Assembly: GCF_003576595.1 (NCBI RefSeq)
Contig: NZ_NQOU01000001.1
Location: forward strand, 61,722-125,721
DNA length: 64,000 nt
Direction of reading: 5' to 3'
From: Neopusillimonas maritima
Lineage (GTDB): Bacteria > Pseudomonadota > Gammaproteobacteria > Burkholderiales > Burkholderiaceae_B
Below, in pieces: positions 61,149 through 64,000 of the stretch (within the stretch, counting starts at the first letter, position 1; the number at the start of each line of letters is the position of its first letter). The translations under genes were made by a program, and so were the position numbers. The notes beneath the pieces are model-generated. The model searched no databases. It worked only from the letters and a program-made list of their open reading frames with translations, and was not told the DNA's origin.

Positions 61149-61409
61149 ATGGAAACGACTAAGGTAGGCATCCGGGAATTCCGGGCAGGCTTAAGCGAAT
61201 TTATCGCGTTAAACACCCCCGTTGCTGTCACGCGCCATGGCCAAACCATTGGCTATTTTATTCCTGCGCGCGGGCAAAACGAAGCCGAACTGGCCGCACT
61301 GAAGCAAGCCAGCCAAGTCTTGGATGACATGCTGGAAAAACATACGGTTGACCCTGAAGCCGTTGTGGCCGAGTTCAAACAAAAACGCCAAAAAGCTCGC
61401 GCGCAATGA
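61149..61409 (+). CDS. Phd/YefM-family antitoxin
   Basis: 86 residues. The N-terminal half matches Phd/YefM DNA-binding antitoxins: VGIREFRAGLSEFI, then VAVTRHGQTIGYFIP. The C-terminal part is charged and helical, suited to binding the toxin. AAAGG lies 8 nt before the ATG. Its stop overlaps the PIN toxin start as ATGA, the usual coupling. Confidence 0.88.
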   Translation: METTKVGIREFRAGLSEFIALNTPVAVTRHGQTIGYFIPARGQNEAELAALKQASQVLDDMLEKHTVDPEAVVAEFKQKRQKARAQ

Positions 61410-61843
61410 GCGGTGCAAAAGCAATCGTTTTAGATGCGAATATTCTGATTCGTGCCGTGTTGGGGCAAAAAGTACGCAACTTAATACTGACGCATGCAAG
61501 TAGCGTTCAGTTCTTTGCGCCGGATATCGCTTATGCAGACGCTCGCAATTATTTGCCACCTCTTTTAGAAAAGCGAGGGGTCGCTCCTGACACTGTCGTT
61601 ACCGTGCTAGATCGACTCGAATCGATTGTGCTTCCGCTCGACGTTACGTTTTATAACTCCATTAGAAAAGAAGCCCTTAACCGGATTGCCATGCGGGATG
61701 CCGATGATTGGCCAGTCTTAGCCTGTGCCATGCTTCTTGACTGCCCGGTATGGACAGAAGACGCCGACTTTTTTGGAACTGGTGTCGCCACGTGGACGAG
61801 CGACCGCGTAGCCCTTTATCTGAATACTGCGTCAAAACGGTAG
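61406..61843 (+). CDS. PIN-domain toxin ribonuclease
   Basis: 145 residues with PIN-domain acidic residues: Asp10 in IVLDANILIR, an acidic position in YADARNYLPP, Asp98-Asp101 in MRDADDWPVLACAM and Asp119/Asp121 in WTEDADF. PIN toxins cleave RNA, often tRNA or rRNA, when the antitoxin is lost. The conserved motifs are intact, so it is probably functional. The exact PIN subfamily is not certain. Confidence 0.88.
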   Translation: MSGAKAIVLDANILIRAVLGQKVRNLILTHASSVQFFAPDIAYADARNYLPPLLEKRGVAPDTVVTVLDRLESIVLPLDVTFYNSIRKEALNRIAMRDADDWPVLACAMLLDCPVWTEDADFFGTGVATWTSDRVALYLNTASKR

Positions 61844-61879
61844 TATTACATCGTTAAAGCCTGCCAAAAGAAATTGGCG

Positions 61880-62752
61880 TTATCGTCGGGTCGCGCTTCG
61901 CACCCGTGCCCTTCTCCGGGGTTCATTCGGTAATGCCTCATAAACCTTACGTACCAATTCCACCCCATACTGGCGCTCCAGCTTACGCACGGTGAAGTGG
62001 CCTTGGGCCATTTCCTGGAAGTGATCCATAAACAAGGTATTAATGGCCGCCCCGCCGGCCGCGCCGATAGCGGGAATGGCCTGCGCGGCCATTTTTTCGG
62101 TTACCTGCACCCCGAAGCGCTTGGCCACCTTGGCAATAAGCCGCACCATAATTGGCGCACCTTGCTCTACCAAACCTTTTTCCGCCACATACCGCCCTGC
62201 TTCCGCAATGGATTGCGCCAACACCGTGCGCACTGCGAAATAACCGCTTTCGGCGGCGTCGTCATCTTGTGTTTTCCCGCCCAGGGCAAACACCTCGATG
62301 CACGCACGCCGCGTATCCTCAGAAGAAAGAGATTCGCCATGGCTGCGCGCCACATCGGCCACCGAGCGCAGCATGATGGTGGTAGAAATAGGCAGCTCCA
62401 CCGCCAGCGCCGCCAGCCCAAAGAAGCCCCCCACACCGCCCGACACCGCCACACCCACCTGATGCCAGCGATTCGACGCCGCCTTGCCCGGCACATCCGT
62501 TAAGGTATACAACGCCGCGTTCGACGCCTTGCGCAACGCTTTTTCAGTCACCTCGCCAATTTTGCTCGACCACGACGCCGGCAAACGGGCCAGGCCTTTT
62601 TCAATCGGCATGCCAATGACGCTGGTAATGCGCGTGGCCAAGCCCGGATGCTCTAACAAAGCCTTGGCGTAGCGCAACTGCGCCAGGTCATCCGGCGCCA
62701 GCTGGCCAAAAACAGCATGGGGCTCGGCATGGAACGACACGGATTCGTTCAT
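61880..62752 (-). CDS. EcsC-family protein
   Basis: 290 residues. The central part has a glycine-rich hydrophobic stretch (GGVGGFFGLAALAVELPIST, about 105-124), with CIEVFALGG and a second Gly/Ala-rich hydrophobic segment (AIPAIGAAGGAAINTLF) further on, matching the EcsC family. In Bacillus, EcsC accompanies an ABC transporter; no such genes are here and the function is unknown. Very basic C-terminal tail. It lies between two toxin-antitoxin pairs. Confidence 0.8.
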   Translation of the reverse strand: MNESVSFHAEPHAVFGQLAPDDLAQLRYAKALLEHPGLATRITSVIGMPIEKGLARLPASWSSKIGEVTEKALRKASNAALYTLTDVPGKAASNRWHQVGVAVSGGVGGFFGLAALAVELPISTTIMLRSVADVARSHGESLSSEDTRRACIEVFALGGKTQDDDAAESGYFAVRTVLAQSIAEAGRYVAEKGLVEQGAPIMVRLIAKVAKRFGVQVTEKMAAQAIPAIGAAGGAAINTLFMDHFQEMAQGHFTVRKLERQYGVELVRKVYEALPNEPRRRARVRSATRR

Positions 62753-62833
62753 GAAAACTCCAATGAAATCATTGTGCCACCCGTTCTATGCTGAATAAAT
62801 GCGTGACCTTCACACTACTGCGAGACACACGCC

Positions 62834-63316
62834 TTACCTGCCAGTATGGCCACGCTTAACCAACTGCTCTGCCGTAGGCCGGCTTGCAGCTACAAGTTCC
62901 TCCCAATCATCCGGCGGATTACCGCGCTGGAGCATTTTTTCAAATACGGCGTAAGGGTCTGACTTGCTGCCGGATGAGCGTAACGTCTGTTCATCATTCA
63001 CCCACGCATAAACGATAACCTTAGCCCTTGAGTCATAACGAAAGAACAAACGAAAACGCCTGCCAATTTTAGCTCGGCGCCAATGCCGATGTGCCGCCCC
63101 CAAGGTATTGCCCTGGCGAAATTCGTCGCGCCCCGGGTTGGTAGGTATGGTTTCATAAATCAATTGCGACAACGCCCTGAATAACTTCACATTCGCGTTG
63201 TGTTCGTAACCCTCAGGCTCACTGCGCCGAGCCCGCTCGGCAGCTAAACGCAACTTCTGTAATTGCACCACAATGCAATCGTGGAACAACAGTGTCCACC
63301 CATGTTGCTGTATCAA
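62834..63316 (-). CDS. yhaV: YhaV-like toxin of a type II toxin-antitoxin system
   Basis: 160 residues. Matches E. coli YhaV in FRQGNTLG...HWRRAKIGRRFRLFFRY, YAWVNDEQTLR and DPYAVFEKMLQRGNPPDDWEEL. YhaV is a ribosome-dependent or free RNase of the RelE superfamily. It starts with TTG overlapping the prlF stop as TTGA, so toxin output should depend on prlF translation. Confidence 0.9.
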   Translation of the reverse strand: MIQQHGWTLLFHDCIVVQLQKLRLAAERARRSEPEGYEHNANVKLFRALSQLIYETIPTNPGRDEFRQGNTLGAAHRHWRRAKIGRRFRLFFRYDSRAKVIVYAWVNDEQTLRSSGSKSDPYAVFEKMLQRGNPPDDWEELVAASRPTAEQLVKRGHTGR

Positions 63317-63630
63317 AGCGCTACTTCGCCCTCAATATCTTCATTCGTATCGACCGAATGCCCTGAACTTGCCTTCATTGCTTGCGCAAGACCTTTGGGC
63401 AAACTACCAATGCGCTTTCCTTGGCCGATGTCTTTTTCCAATAACGCCAAAAACGCACCGATAGCAGGATCCTCATGCGGGGCGGCAGCGCACGTAACAA
63501 TAACCTCACCACCACGAAGTTCAAAAATTACTTTGCTTCCAGTGGTTGCGCCCAACGCCTGCCTAATCGACTTGGGCAAGGTAATTTGCCCCTTGGAAGT
63601 GAGGGTGGACTGTTCATGAATACCAGCCAT
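63313..63630 (-). CDS. prlF: PrlF-like (SohA) antitoxin
   Basis: 105 residues. An AbrB/SpoVT-type swapped-hairpin domain at the N-terminus (STLTSKGQITLPKSIRQALG) and the PrlF C-terminal pattern DPAIGAFLALLEKDI, the latter expected to bind YhaV. AGGAA lies 7 nt before the ATG. It precedes yhaV on the same strand. Confidence 0.9.
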   Translation of the reverse strand: MAGIHEQSTLTSKGQITLPKSIRQALGATTGSKVIFELRGGEVIVTCAAAPHEDPAIGAFLALLEKDIGQGKRIGSLPKGLAQAMKASSGHSVDTNEDIEGEVAL

Positions 63631-63663
63631 GGCGAAGTTCCTAGTAATAACCTATATACGTCG

Positions 63664-63692
63664 ATGGTAAGAATTATTCCTTACCTTGTCAA
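63664..63692 (-). promoter_or_regulatory. prlF-yhaV promoter with internal operator
   Basis: On the minus strand, TTGACA (63692-63687) is a perfect -35, followed by a 17-nt spacer and TACCAT (63669-63664), 4 of 6 for a -10. The imperfect 20-bp palindrome GGTAAG...CTTACC (63666-63685) lies between and over the -10. TAACTGATA is repeated at 63697-63705 and 63708-63716, just upstream. This layout fits autorepression by the antitoxin or complex. Confidence 0.6.
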
Positions 63693-63814
63693 CGGTTAAC
63701 TGATACATAACTGATAAACAGAATTCTTGACTGGCAAGCCCAGGAGCTGGGTCATTTTCACTTGATCATATTGCGGGACAAACATGACCTGAAAAAAATT
63801 TCATTCAGCTTCCC

Positions 63815-63841
63815 TAAAGTTTATTTTCCCCGCGTCGTTAA
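63815..63841 (+). promoter_or_regulatory. Sigma-28 (FliA) promoter of flagellin
   Basis: TAAAGTTT (63815-63822), an 11-nt spacer and GTCGTTAA (63834-63841). The FliA consensus is TAAAGTTT-N11-GCCGATAA, so the -35 is perfect and the -10 matches 6 of 8. It is 80 bp before the flagellin start. The rest of 63631-63921 holds the prlF promoter and the flagellin leader. Confidence 0.85.
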
Positions 63842-63921
63842 TGCCACTGAACAGGAAGCGTACTAACCTTTCTGGCAACCGGGCGAATACCCTTCGCCAA
63901 TTTTTCTTACAGGAGTTACTC

Positions 63922-64000
63922 ATGTCAGTAATTAACACCAACTACCTTTCTCTGGTTGCCCAAAACAACCTGCAGAAATCGCAGTCTGCCTTAGGCACTG
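63922..64000 (+). CDS. fliC: Flagellin (start only, cut by window edge)
   Basis: 26 codons are visible: a SVINTNYLSLVAQNNLQKSQ start, the conserved N-terminal flagellin segment, very close to Bordetella FliC. AGGAG lies just upstream of the ATG and a FliA promoter at 63815-63841. Flagellin polymerises into the filament. Confidence 0.93.
   Translation, partial: MSVINTNYLSLVAQNNLQKSQSALGT

Overview
The window looks like a chromosomal segment from a betaproteobacterium of the order Burkholderiales, most likely family Alcaligenaceae (Bordetella/Pusillimonas/Advenella relatives). This rests on gene order (tig-clpP-clpX-lon; exbB-exbD-lpxK-Trm112-kdsB-adk; dapC-dapD-dapE-prmB; clpS-clpA), on protein recall, on a flagellin start close to Bordetella FliC, and on an estimated mid-50s GC content. 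No alignment or database search was run.

Layout. 1-6270: end of an IclR-type regulator, then the proteostasis cluster tig, clpP, clpX, lon (minus strand). 6376-12102: a catabolic-looking operon (solute-binding protein, acyl-CoA ligase, crotonase, MFE-2-like dehydrogenase), divergent from a LuxR-type regulator. 12249-18585: bo3-type quinol oxidase cyoABCD and a FecA-like TonB-dependent receptor behind a good Fur box. 18637-25697: haloacid dehalogenase and tRNA-Leu on the minus strand, then dapC, dapD, dapE, prmB and an ABC-F ATPase. 25713-31402: uvrD, a fatty acid desaturase, an RsmB-type methyltransferase and purN (minus). 31449-38076: ribF, ileS, lspA, coaBC, dedA, dut, several overlapping. 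38130-44572: clpS, clpA and pqiABC (minus). 44747-47404: cold-shock protein, DUF192 protein, pcaF-type thiolase, sodB. 47478-55936: xseA, a 540-bp AT-rich gap with DnaA-box-like and IHF-like sequences, then exbB, exbD, lpxK, a Trm112-like gene, kdsB, adk, an HSD17B10-like dehydrogenase, murJ and rpsT. 56108-59759: DUF3579, argF, an orphan CcdA-like tail ORF, argG and a MocA-like nucleotidyltransferase. 59881-63630: a more accessory stretch with an alpha/beta hydrolase, a Phd/PIN toxin-antitoxin pair, an EcsC-family protein and a PrlF/YhaV pair. 63922 to the end: the start of flagellin with a sigma-28-type promoter.

Most of the window is ordinary core housekeeping content in compact operons with 1-11 nt overlaps. 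No insertion sequence, prophage, CRISPR array or rRNA gene was seen. The points most worth checking are: a strong intrinsic terminator of the cold-shock gene lying inside the signal-peptide codons of the next gene; the DnaA-box/IHF region upstream of exbB; a 15-bp tandem repeat at 21-bp period upstream of cyoA; a candidate sigma-32 promoter plus 5'-leader hairpin for lon; the clpSA-pqiABC arrangement; the orphan CcdA-like tail abutting argG; and the solute-binding protein/acyl-CoA ligase module with its divergent LuxR-type regulator. None is proven to be a new system; they are sequence-level hypotheses.
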